From BS750m-G4 sp964472195 (GTDB lineage Bacteria; Bacteroidota; Ignavibacteria; Tepidaquicellales; Tepidaquicellaceae): a stretch of 33,146 nucleotides of DNA. Numbering within the stretch: the first letter of the stretch is position 1; every line of letters begins with the position of its first letter. The DNA lies in contig CAYYJH010000025.1 of the NCBI GenBank assembly GCA_964472195.1, positions 1 to 33,146 of the forward strand, given 5' to 3'. Below, in pieces: positions 17,960-26,057 of this stretch. Under the pieces are notes generated by a model that saw nothing but the letters and a program-made list of their open reading frames with translations, made no database searches and had not been told where the DNA came from. The translations under genes and the position numbers were made by a program.

Positions 17960-18033
17960 TAAATAATAATCGTGTATTCGCGGCAATAAAAAAATAGATT
18001 AATAGCTAACAAAAACATTCGCGCATTCGCGGC
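17879..18033. repeat. Palindromic repeat units 1-3 left of the GxxExxY gene
   Basis: Two units share 32 identical bases (17879-17910 and 17932-17963), with a period of 53. Each starts AAAGAGTTGCAA and contains an imperfect palindrome. In unit 1 the 18-base arms are 17891-17908 and 17913-17930, matching at 14 of 18 positions around a 4-nt AAAC loop. In unit 2 they are 17944-17961 and 17967-17984. A third, partial unit keeps only the right arm (18016-18033), ending nine bases before the ATG of the GxxExxY gene. Transcripts or single-stranded DNA of these units could fold into hairpins. Confidence 0.9.
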
Positions 18034-18041
18034 AACTTATT

Positions 18042-18449
18042 ATGAGTAAATTAATTTATAAGGAAGAAAGTTATACTATCATCGGAAAATGTTTTGAAGT
18101 CCATAACAATCTTGGCTCGGGTTTTTTAGAAATTGTATATAAAGACGCATTGGAATATGAATTCCGAAAAGCCGGAATACCGTATGAAAGAGAAAAAGAA
18201 TATACAGTAAATTATAAAGGCTTATTTTTACCCCATAAATTTTATGCTGATTTTGTTGTTTTTGATAAAATAATTCTTGAAATAAAAGCCGTTTCAGGAA
18301 TATCGGACGAGTTTGTTGCACAAGCAATTAACTATTTAAAAGTTTCGAATAACAAACTGGCATTAATAGTAAATTTCGGAGAACTAAAATTAAATTCTAA
18401 AAGGATTGTATTAGAAAATAAATTAAAAGAATGGAATTCGAGCCGCTAA
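18042..18449 (+). CDS. GxxExxY protein, PDDEXK-like nuclease fold
   Basis: This 135-residue protein carries the motif that names the GxxExxY family (GFLEIVY, 27-33). It also has an Asp70...Glu80-x-Lys82 arrangement (ADFVVFDKIILEIK), as in PDDEXK nucleases, so metal-dependent nuclease or DNA-binding activity is plausible; the family has no settled function. It is complete: ATG at 18042 and normal length. It lies entirely inside the palindromic repeat array: the left repeat ends nine bases before the start, and its last codons and TAA stop (18441-18449) are made from the first bases of the next repeat. Such tight embedding suggests that gene and repeats move or evolve together, which is inference. 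Confidence 0.88.
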   Translation: MSKLIYKEESYTIIGKCFEVHNNLGSGFLEIVYKDALEYEFRKAGIPYEREKEYTVNYKGLFLPHKFYADFVVFDKIILEIKAVSGISDEFVAQAINYLKVSNNKLALIVNFGELKLNSKRIVLENKLKEWNSSR

Positions 18450-18611
18450 TTCACTAATAAAACTATTCGCGTATTCGCGGCTAAAGAGTTGCNNNNNNNN
18501 NNNNNNNNNNNNNNNNNNNNNNNNNNNNNNNNNNNNNNNNNNNNNNNNNNNNNNNNNNNNNNNNNNNNNNNNNNNNNNNNNNNNNNNNNNNNCTATTCGT
18601 GTATTCGAGGC
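18441..18611. repeat. Palindromic repeat units 4-5 right of the GxxExxY gene, with gap
   Basis: Unit 4 has arms 18442-18459 and 18464-18481 with the same AAAC loop as unit 1. Unit 5 starts TAAAGAGTTGC (18482-18492), runs into the N gap and re-emerges as a right arm at 18594-18611. The true number of units here is unknown because the gap falls inside the array. Confidence 0.85.
18493..18592. other. Assembly gap of 100 N
   Basis: Exactly 100 N, a usual placeholder for a gap of unknown size. It lies between the start and the right arm of a repeat unit, so the assembler probably failed on repeated sequence. Confidence 0.98.
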
Positions 18612-18666
18612 TAAAAAAGAGGAACCACTGATCTTAGTCAATTGTATTTGCAAATAACTAAATAAA

Positions 18667-19956
18667 ATGAACAACACATACAAAGAAATTTCAACAAAGG
18701 AATTGTTAAATCAAATAAATCATCCTGAAACAAAAATAATCGATGTTCGACCTGTAGATGCTTATAATGGCTGGCAGTTGAAGAATGAAAAACGCGGAGG
18801 ACACATCAAAGAGGCAAAAAGCCTCCCGGCTAAATGGGCAAACTACTTAGAGTGGATAGAAATAGTCAGATCGAAAGGTATTTTACCAGAAAATAAATTG
18901 GTCATTTATGGTTATGATTTAGAAAATGTTGAACAAGTTGTGAACCTCTTTGAAAGAGCTGGATATAAGGACATCAAAATTTATCTGCACTTCATCGATG
19001 AATGGTCTGATAAAAATGACTTACCTATGGAGAAATTAAAACGCTACCATCAACTGGTTTCATCCGACTGGCTGCGCTCCCTTATATCGGGTAAAAAACC
19101 TTCACATTATTATGGAAGAAATTATGTTATTTGCCATGCTCATTACCGTAACCATGCTGATTATGACAAAGGACATATACCCGGTGCTGTTGATTTAGAT
19201 ACACTTTGGCTGGAATCTTCTGAAACATGGAATCGTCATGCACCGGATATTGTTAAAGAAACGTTATTAAGCCTTGGTATAACATGCGACACTACAGTTA
19301 TTCTTTATGGCAGGTTTTCATTTCCAAAAAAGGAAGATCCATTTCCAGGAAGTAGTGCAGGACATCTCGGCGCAATAAGATGTGCTGCTATTATGATGTA
19401 TGCAGGGGTAAAAGATGTGAAAGTACTCAATGGCGGATTGCAATCCTGGGAGGATGATGGTTATGCAATCGTTAACGAAGAAACCAAACCAATTCCCGCA
19501 GATGATTTTGGACTGGGTATTCCAGCACATCCAGAAATCATGATTGATACACCCGAAGCCAAAGACCTTTTAAAATCGCCAACAGGTGATTTGGTTTGTG
19601 TAAGAAGCTGGTCTGAATACATCGGTGAAGTTAGCGGTTATAATTATATTGAAAAAAAAGGAAGGATCCCAGGGGCAATATTCGGCAATTGTGGAAGCGA
19701 TGCTTATCACATGGAAAACTATCGTAATCTCGATCACACCACACGTGAATATCATGAAATAGAAGAATTATTGAAAGAGGTAAACATAACTCCTGATAAA
19801 CATTTGGCTTTTTACTGTGGTACCGGGTGGCGCGGGAGTGAAGCCTTTTTGAATGCCTGGCTCATGGGCTGGCCCAAAGTTGCTGTTTATGACGGAGGTT
19901 GGTTTGAATGGAGCAACGATCCCAATAATCCTACTGAAACGGGAGTACCCAAGTAA
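18667..19956 (+). CDS. Triple-rhodanese-domain sulfurtransferase
   Basis: This 429-residue protein has three consecutive rhodanese-like domains (about 1-125, 140-275 and 285-425), each with the IDVR- or HIPGA-type landmarks. Only the last has a catalytic Cys: Cys384 in FYCGTGWRGS. The equivalent loops of the first two (VIYGYD, VILYGRF) lack it. It probably moves sulfur from thiosulfate or a similar donor to an acceptor such as cyanide or a thiol; the physiological substrate is unknown. No signal peptide is evident. Its sequence is visibly richer in G+C than flanking genes and it stands alone beside the repeat array, so horizontal acquisition is likely. Confidence 0.9.
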   Translation: MNNTYKEISTKELLNQINHPETKIIDVRPVDAYNGWQLKNEKRGGHIKEAKSLPAKWANYLEWIEIVRSKGILPENKLVIYGYDLENVEQVVNLFERAGYKDIKIYLHFIDEWSDKNDLPMEKLKRYHQLVSSDWLRSLISGKKPSHYYGRNYVICHAHYRNHADYDKGHIPGAVDLDTLWLESSETWNRHAPDIVKETLLSLGITCDTTVILYGRFSFPKKEDPFPGSSAGHLGAIRCAAIMMYAGVKDVKVLNGGLQSWEDDGYAIVNEETKPIPADDFGLGIPAHPEIMIDTPEAKDLLKSPTGDLVCVRSWSEYIGEVSGYNYIEKKGRIPGAIFGNCGSDAYHMENYRNLDHTTREYHEIEELLKEVNITPDKHLAFYCGTGWRGSEAFLNAWLMGWPKVAVYDGGWFEWSNDPNNPTETGVPK

Positions 19957-20000
19957 ATCAAAACTTAATCATATATATCAAACAGATAGTTTAGTATCAA

Positions 20001-21035
20001 CTAAGACAACAACTTCAAAGCTGTTCTGTAAATTTCTTTTTCATCTATTCTTAACATACAATCGAATGTCTTAACCGGACACTTGCTGCCGCCGTGTATA
20101 CCACAAGGTCTGCAATCCAATCCGTTAATCTCAAAGACAACATCATTCTTGCCATACGGGTAAAATCCAAAATCTGTAACAGTCGCCCCAAAGATTGCCA
20201 AAACGTCCGTTCCGACAGAGTTTGCAATATGCAGAGGTGCAGAATCATTTGTAATCAAGAGTTGCCCTTTATTAATTAATACTGCTGTCTGGAGCAAAGA
20301 CAACTCCCCTGCTAAGTTATATATCAATTTGTTAGTGGAAGCATTTAAGATTCTATCGCACAACTCGTAATCTGATTTGCTGCCAATCAAAACAATTTTA
20401 ATATCGTCTTCGGAAAAATAATTTAGAAGTTTTACAAATTTCTCTTCGGGAAATCTTTTTGTATACCAAATAGAACCGGGAGCTACAACCACAAATCTAT
20501 CAGTGTTGTTTATTCCATGACTTTTTAAAAGTTTTTTTACAGTAGTTTTATCAACTTCACCCGGGAATAAATCCGGTCTGACAATTTCTGTTTTTTGAAT
20601 TCCTAATGGTTCGAGCAGCTTCAGATTCCTGATAATTTCGTGCACATCCTGTAGATACTTAACCTTATGTGTATATAAATAGCCTAAAGATGATATGTCG
20701 AATGAGATTCGATTATGACTGTTAGATAAAAAAGAAATTAATGCACTCCGATATGACCTGTGCGGAGAAAGCACAATATCATATTTCTTCTCCCGAATTT
20801 TTTTAATAATTTTTAGTAATCCTGTGAAACCTTTATCAGTCCCTTTTTTATCGTAGACTATTATTTCATTAATTGATGGATTGTCAATCAAAAGATTAGC
20901 TGTTTCCGGTATGCAAATGAAATCTAATTCAATATTATTTTGAAACTCTTTCATTACTTTTACTAAAGGAATTGTAAGCACCACATCTCCTATAAAAGCA
21001 GTTTGTATTATTAGTATTTTCTTTTCCAAGATCAA
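20001..21035 (-). CDS. waaF: ADP-heptose:LPS heptosyltransferase (WaaF-like, GT9)
   Basis: This 344-residue GT9 glycosyltransferase adds heptose to the LPS inner core on the cytoplasmic side of the inner membrane. Features are the N-terminal ILIIQTAFIGDVVLTIPLV, the VVVAPGSIWYTKRFPEEKF block, and the ADP-heptose-site TNDSAPLHIANSVGT followed by AIFGAT. The C-terminal CRPCG...KCPV...C pattern is typical of WaaF-type members. The start is TTG and overlaps the stop of the acyltransferase gene (TTGA, 21032-21035). It is the last gene of the minus-strand cluster and faces the sulfurtransferase gene tail to tail, with no clear terminator in the 44 bases between. Confidence 0.9.
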   Translation of the reverse strand: MILEKKILIIQTAFIGDVVLTIPLVKVMKEFQNNIELDFICIPETANLLIDNPSINEIIVYDKKGTDKGFTGLLKIIKKIREKKYDIVLSPHRSYRSALISFLSNSHNRISFDISSLGYLYTHKVKYLQDVHEIIRNLKLLEPLGIQKTEIVRPDLFPGEVDKTTVKKLLKSHGINNTDRFVVVAPGSIWYTKRFPEEKFVKLLNYFSEDDIKIVLIGSKSDYELCDRILNASTNKLIYNLAGELSLLQTAVLINKGQLLITNDSAPLHIANSVGTDVLAIFGATVTDFGFYPYGKNDVVFEINGLDCRPCGIHGGSKCPVKTFDCMLRIDEKEIYRTALKLLS

Positions 21036-21918
21036 ACCTTTTCTTTCACATGTTTAAATCTTTTGTGCAACCAAAGCCATTGTCCCGGATGCTGTATAAT
21101 AACATTTTCAAATGCCTTTTGAACCCTTTGTGTCAGCTCTTTAATATTTTCATCATTACATTCTTCAAGATCACTATATTCTATTCTTTCGAATTGTATC
21201 TTATAATTGAAATCTTTTGTTCTAATACCATAGCTTAATAGCAACTCAACTCTGAACTTTAAAGCCATCTTAGCTGGTCCCTTAAATGTCGCAACGCTAT
21301 TACCGAAAAAATCGACGTAGACAGAGTAATCAGGATGAGCTGACTGGTCGACGAGAAAACATACAATTTCTTTGTTTTTTATTTTAGAATAGACTTCCCT
21401 GAGAGATGCACTTATTTCAATTATTTTATTTCCGGTAAGTTCCCGGTATTGATTGATCTTATTGTTAATAAGTTTGTTTGACTGTATCTTTGCAATCACA
21501 TTCAATTTCCTTCCTGACATTAATGGATAACCAAAAGCTGTCATCTCCCAATTGGAAAAATGACCACTTAAGAAAAAAACTCCCTTATTGAGTTTTGCAG
21601 CTTTATCAACTAACTCTTCATTTTCTATATAAAAAAACGTTTTAACTGATTCTTTGTTAAGTTTAGGTAAGTATAAAAATTCAAAAAGATTGATTCCAAG
21701 ATTAATATAACACTCGCGTACTACATTTTTTTTCCATTTTAGATCTTTTTTGGGAAAACATAAATCGAGATTAGAAAGCGCAACCTTCTTTCTTATAGGA
21801 AGGAGATAAAAAAAAACATCCCTAATAATTTTCCTGCTCTTTGAATAAAGTAAAAAGGAAACAATCGAATAATAAAACTAAATCCTGAAAATAATATTAA
21901 ACTTATTCGGTTTGACAA
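21032..21918 (-). CDS. LpxL/HtrB-type lipid A acyltransferase, split by an apparent frameshift
   Basis: This enzyme class adds secondary acyl chains to lipid A. The first in-frame ATG (21544) would give only 170 residues and cut off the catalytic HxxxxE motif. However, the same frame stays open upstream to 21877 and encodes FFLSGHFSNWEM (His at 21560-21562, Glu at 21545-21547), preceded by YLLPIRKKVALSNL. No ATG, GTG or TTG exists in that stretch. In another frame, TTG at 21918 starts a typical LpxL N-terminus ending RAGKLLGMFFF exactly at a nine-T run (plus strand A at 21808-21816). Adding one T joins the two frames into about 295 residues, the normal family length. The cause could be a sequencing error, a real mutation or slippage. 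Confidence 0.82.
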
Positions 21919-21948
21919 AAATTAGAGAAGATTTAATTTATTAAAAAC

Positions 21949-23370
21949 TTATATAACAGGTGTTCCAAATAATGTAGCAGAGTTAACTTTTTTAATCTTC
22001 ACATTTACCAAATCACCTGGTTTGAAAGACTTTGATACATGTTTATTTCCATTTCCGTTTACCAGAGATAACTCCCTTGGGATAATTACAGATTTATTGC
22101 AATCTGTTCTGCCCATCAAATAATCATTCGACTTTTTACTTTTTGATTCCAGTAAAACTTCTTTCTGATTGCCAACAATTTCTTTATTTACATTGTACGA
22201 GATTTTTCTCTGCAACTCAATAATTTCCTCAAGCCTTCGCTTCCTGGTTTCTTTATCGATATCGTTCTTCAATCTATACGCTTTTGTATTTTCTCGTGGT
22301 GAGTATGTAAAAGTGAAAGCACTATCGTACTTAACTTCTTTCATCACGTCTAATGTCATCTTGTGCTCTACTTCAGTTTCAGATGGAAAGCATGATATAA
22401 TGTCCGTTGAAAGTCCAATGTCTGGCATAAGTTCTCGTGCCTTTTTGATAACATTTGAATACTGCTCAACCGTATAAAGTCTGTTCATAAGTTTTAATAT
22501 TCTGTCTGAACCGGATTGTATCGGAAGATGAATAAATTTACACACGTTATCGTAAGAAGCCATCGTTTCCAGTAACTTCATCGATAAATCATAAGGATGC
22601 GATGTGATGTATCGAATTCTAACATCCGGGACTGCTTCGGCGCACGATTTCAATAAATCCGGAAAATCATATTCACCATCATTATATGAATTCACATTCT
22701 GTCCCAGCAAATAAATATCTTTTACACCTTCAAGGGAAAGTCTTTTAGCTTCCGCAACAATATTATCCAATTTTCTGCTGCGTTCTCTTCCTCTTGTAAA
22801 AGGTACAACACAAAATGTACAGAACTTATCACAACCTCTCATTACGGATATCCATGCAGAAATCCCTTCCTTTCTGACAGGAGTAATATCATCGTACGTT
22901 TCAACTTTAGATAATCTTACTGCAATCCCTTTATCACCTGTCTCCATAACATTATCAATAAGACCAGGCAATTTTCTGTACTCATCAGGACCAACTATCA
23001 AATCGACTATATTTTGATTTTCTAAAAGTTCTTTTCGTAACCTCTCAGCCATGCAGCCAAGAATACCAATCACAAGATTAGGGTTTGCTTTTTTATACTT
23101 CTTTAAATCATTGAGCCTGTTAAAAATTTTTATTTCCGCATGTTCACGAACACTGCAAGTATTTAGAAGAATAATATCAGAATTGTTAATATCTGTGGAT
23201 TCATTGTAACCAAAATCACTAAGTACACTCAAAACTATTTCTGTATCTGACAAATTCATTTGACAACCATAAGTCTCTATGAAAACTTCCTTGTCATTAT
23301 CAACTTTTCGAAAATCTTTTCGGTGAAAAGTCTTTAATTTTTTTTCTAATATAGCCTTTTCTGATATCAT
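21949..23370 (-). CDS. miaB: tRNA-2-methylthio-N6-dimethylallyladenosine synthase MiaB
   Basis: MiaB is a radical-SAM methylthiotransferase that modifies A37 of tRNAs. The 473-residue protein has the N-terminal UPF0004 domain with Cys36 (YGCQMN), Cys72 (NTCSVRE) and Cys106 (GCMAER), which hold the auxiliary iron-sulfur cluster. The radical-SAM triad is Cys180, Cys184 and Cys187 (RGCDKFCTFC), and a C-terminal TRAM domain ends VKIKKVNSATLFG. The YGCQMN and TRGRERSR motifs favour MiaB over MtaB or RimO. It starts at ATG, 30 bases after the lipoprotein gene. Confidence 0.95.
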   Translation of the reverse strand: MISEKAILEKKLKTFHRKDFRKVDNDKEVFIETYGCQMNLSDTEIVLSVLSDFGYNESTDINNSDIILLNTCSVREHAEIKIFNRLNDLKKYKKANPNLVIGILGCMAERLRKELLENQNIVDLIVGPDEYRKLPGLIDNVMETGDKGIAVRLSKVETYDDITPVRKEGISAWISVMRGCDKFCTFCVVPFTRGRERSRKLDNIVAEAKRLSLEGVKDIYLLGQNVNSYNDGEYDFPDLLKSCAEAVPDVRIRYITSHPYDLSMKLLETMASYDNVCKFIHLPIQSGSDRILKLMNRLYTVEQYSNVIKKARELMPDIGLSTDIISCFPSETEVEHKMTLDVMKEVKYDSAFTFTYSPRENTKAYRLKNDIDKETRKRRLEEIIELQRKISYNVNKEIVGNQKEVLLESKSKKSNDYLMGRTDCNKSVIIPRELSLVNGNGNKHVSKSFKPGDLVNVKIKKVNSATLFGTPVI

Positions 23371-23400
23371 CTAAATATCTCTCAAAAATCTTTAATGTTT

Positions 23401-23868
23401 TTAAATTCCATAAATCTTCAAATCTCTAACTGATAAAACAAAAAGCTTCCCGGTGCAAATTGAAGAATACAATTTTAATCTCAAATAATAATCTTTCAAT
23501 ATATTTGGAGATGGGATAACAACTAACCGAGTGTTAGCGATTTCCAGTCCGTTTAGTTCAAATAATTTAATAGTCGAATCCTGTATATAGTAAATACTCA
23601 GCGTAGACAAATCACCATCCGTAAACGCCGCAAATTCAATTCTTATTTCACTATAAAGTTCGAGGTTTAAAGTATCGAGAAAAATATTTCTGATTAAAAA
23701 CGTTGAACAAGTCCCGGTTATACTGTCGACCAAACCATTTCTTTCATATAACAATGTTCCGGTATTCTGATTATTAGAATTTTCAATGACATTTTCTGAG
23801 CAACTGAAGAAAACTATAGAACTGAAAAAAAATATAACGAGAAATAGATTAACAAGTTTATTATTCAA
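23401..23868 (-). CDS. Hypothetical lipoprotein
   Basis: This 155-residue protein of unknown family has a basic start, a very hydrophobic stretch (LFLVIFFFSSIVFF) and a lipobox ending FFSC, with Cys23 as the predicted lipid anchor. The mature part has an Asn-rich linker and then alternating beta-strand-like segments, suggesting a small beta-sandwich. It overlaps the end of dxs by eight bases and precedes miaB by 30, so it is translated within the isoprenoid/tRNA-modification cluster. No function can be given from sequence. Confidence 0.75.
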   Translation of the reverse strand: MNNKLVNLFLVIFFFSSIVFFSCSENVIENSNNQNTGTLLYERNGLVDSITGTCSTFLIRNIFLDTLNLELYSEIRIEFAAFTDGDLSTLSIYYIQDSTIKLFELNGLEIANTRLVVIPSPNILKDYYLRLKLYSSICTGKLFVLSVRDLKIYGI

Positions 23869-25780
23869 TTTTTATTTTTTCTTTTATAAACTCAGAAACA
23901 ACTTCAAAAATTCCCTCAGGACTAAGTTTTAATTCTGCGTGTAATTCTTCAGGTTTTCCATGGTTGATAAATCTGTCTGGAATCCCGTGTAATAAAACAT
24001 CATTTTTATATCCATACTGGGAAGCAAATTCTGAAACTGCACTTCCGAATCCACCAATTATGGTATTGTCTTCGATAGTTATAATATGTTTAAACCTATC
24101 AAAAACGTCTTTCAGTAATTCCAGATCGAGTGGTTTGATAAATCTCATATTAATAACTTCAGCATTAATTCCATTTTGACTTAACAACGCAGCTGCTTCA
24201 GTTGAATTCTGTACCATTTTACCAACTGCTAATATTGCTACATCTTCACCATCTTTAATAACCTCGCCCTTACCTATCTCAATCTTTTCAAATTCACCAA
24301 TTTCAACTCCAAGAGCATTACCCCTCGGGTATCTCAATGCTATCGGACCTCTTTTGTATTCTGCAGCCGTGTATAACATGTTGCGGAGTTCGTTTTCATC
24401 TTTAGGAGCCATAATCGTCATATTAGGAATTAGTCTCATGTAAGTTAAATCAAATGTGCCATGGTGAGTAGGACCATCAGCACCAACAAGACCACCCCTG
24501 TCCATAACAAATACTACGGGGAGTTTTTGAAGTGCTACATCATGAACGATTTGATCAAAAGCCCGCTGTAAAAAAGTAGAATATATACCAACGACAGGTG
24601 TAAAACCTTCTGTAGCAAGCCCGGCACAGAATGTTACAGCATGTTGTTCAGCAATACCCACATCATAATATCTCTCAGGAATTTCTTCCTGTAAATAACT
24701 CAAACCAGTTCCATCAGGCATTGCAGCACACACACCTATTATTTTTTCATCTTTCTTTGCTAATTCCACGAGAGCCTTACCAAAAATTTCAGTGTAACTT
24801 TTCACAGAAGATTTTTTTAATTCTTTTCCTGTTGATTTATCAAAAGGTTTTATCGCATGAAGCTTTTGACGATGTGAACTTGCATAAGAAGGTCCTTTAC
24901 CTTTTTCGGTTAAAACATGAAGCAGAACAGGTCCTGAAATGTTTTGTATATCTTCAAGAATTTTTACAAGGTTTACGACGTTATGTCCGTTGATTGGACC
25001 AAAATACCTGAATCCTAAAGATTCAAACAACATACCTGGTGTAATTACACCTTTCAAACCTCCTTCTATTCTTGCAGCAATAGTTCTAAGACGATCACTT
25101 ACTTTTTTATCTAATTTCCCTGTTAAATGCCATACCTTTGTTCTGAACCTGTTATAAGATTCATTGGTCATAAGTTCGTTGAAATAATTTTGCAGAGTCC
25201 AGACATTAGGGGCAATAGACATTTTGTTGTCATTCAAAACAACGACCATATCCTTCTTTAATAAACCAATATTATTCATCGCTTCATAAGCCATACCACC
25301 AGTCATCGCTCCATCTCCAATGACTGCTATCACTTTATAATTCTTTTTCAAATAATCTCTCGCAGTAGCAATTCCTAACGCGGATGACAAGGAAGTCGTA
25401 GCATGTCCCGCGCCAAAAACATCGTATTCACTCTCACTTCTTTTCAAGAATCCGCTTATACCACCCTTCTGTCTGATTGTCTTTAATGCTTCTTTTCTTC
25501 CGGTTAGTATTTTATGAATATAACCCTGGTGCCCGACATCAAATATTATTTTATCATCCGGTGTATTGAAAACATAATGAAGTGCTAAAGTAAGTTCAAC
25601 TACACCGAGTGATGCTCCCAGGTGTCCACCAATGTGTGAGATTGTGTCGATTAAATATTCTCTTAATTCATCAGCCAAAACTCTTAAATCCATCAGATTT
25701 AGTTTCTTTAGATCTTTTGGATATTCAATATCTCTTAAGAATCTTGTATTTTTAAGATTATAAGATTTATCTTGTTTCAT
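23861..25780 (-). CDS. dxs: 1-deoxy-D-xylulose-5-phosphate synthase
   Basis: Dxs condenses pyruvate and glyceraldehyde 3-phosphate, the first step of the MEP isoprenoid pathway, using thiamine diphosphate. The 639-residue length is typical. Visible motifs include HIGGHLGASLGVVELT near the N-terminus, the ThDP-binding GDGAMTGGMAYEAMNN, and the transketolase-like pyrimidine domain with YDVGIAEQHAVTFCAGLA and MDRGGLVGADGPTHHG. It lies in the common xseA-xseB-dxs arrangement. Dxr of the same pathway is encoded about 5 kb away on the other strand. Confidence 0.97.
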   Translation of the reverse strand: MKQDKSYNLKNTRFLRDIEYPKDLKKLNLMDLRVLADELREYLIDTISHIGGHLGASLGVVELTLALHYVFNTPDDKIIFDVGHQGYIHKILTGRKEALKTIRQKGGISGFLKRSESEYDVFGAGHATTSLSSALGIATARDYLKKNYKVIAVIGDGAMTGGMAYEAMNNIGLLKKDMVVVLNDNKMSIAPNVWTLQNYFNELMTNESYNRFRTKVWHLTGKLDKKVSDRLRTIAARIEGGLKGVITPGMLFESLGFRYFGPINGHNVVNLVKILEDIQNISGPVLLHVLTEKGKGPSYASSHRQKLHAIKPFDKSTGKELKKSSVKSYTEIFGKALVELAKKDEKIIGVCAAMPDGTGLSYLQEEIPERYYDVGIAEQHAVTFCAGLATEGFTPVVGIYSTFLQRAFDQIVHDVALQKLPVVFVMDRGGLVGADGPTHHGTFDLTYMRLIPNMTIMAPKDENELRNMLYTAAEYKRGPIALRYPRGNALGVEIGEFEKIEIGKGEVIKDGEDVAILAVGKMVQNSTEAAALLSQNGINAEVINMRFIKPLDLELLKDVFDRFKHIITIEDNTIIGGFGSAVSEFASQYGYKNDVLLHGIPDRFINHGKPEELHAELKLSPEGIFEVVSEFIKEKIKIE

Positions 25781-25827
25781 TATAATATTAATTTGTTATT
25801 TTAATTTTATTTTTTAAGTAATTTGAA

Positions 25828-26043
25828 TTATAATCCTTCCTCAGTATTAATCTTTTTTATCTTTAGTTCAGCTTCGGATAATTTCTTCTTGCTCATCTTT
25901 AGCAATTTTAAAGCTTCCTGATAATAGTTAAGTATTTCTTCCAGAGAATAATCTTCTATCTCATTTTCTAATTTATCCAGTATTTCCTCTAATCTCTTGA
26001 AGGAATATTCGAATGAATCCTTATCTGTTTTTTTCTTTGTCAA
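25828..26043 (-). CDS. xseB: Exodeoxyribonuclease VII small subunit
   Basis: This 71-residue helical protein matches XseB, which joins XseA to form exonuclease VII, degrading single-stranded DNA. The family block SFEYSFKRLEEILDKLENE and the LEEILNYYQEALKLLKMSKKKLSEAE stretch are clear. It starts 14 bases after the xseA stop and ends 47 bases before dxs. Confidence 0.93.
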   Translation of the reverse strand: MTKKKTDKDSFEYSFKRLEEILDKLENEIEDYSLEEILNYYQEALKLLKMSKKKLSEAELKIKKINTEEGL

Positions 26044-26057
26044 TTTAAATCTCTTTG

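Noticed and set aside
17879..18611. CRISPR array
   Set aside because: The units are nearly contiguous palindromes without unique spacers of constant length, and no cas gene is present.
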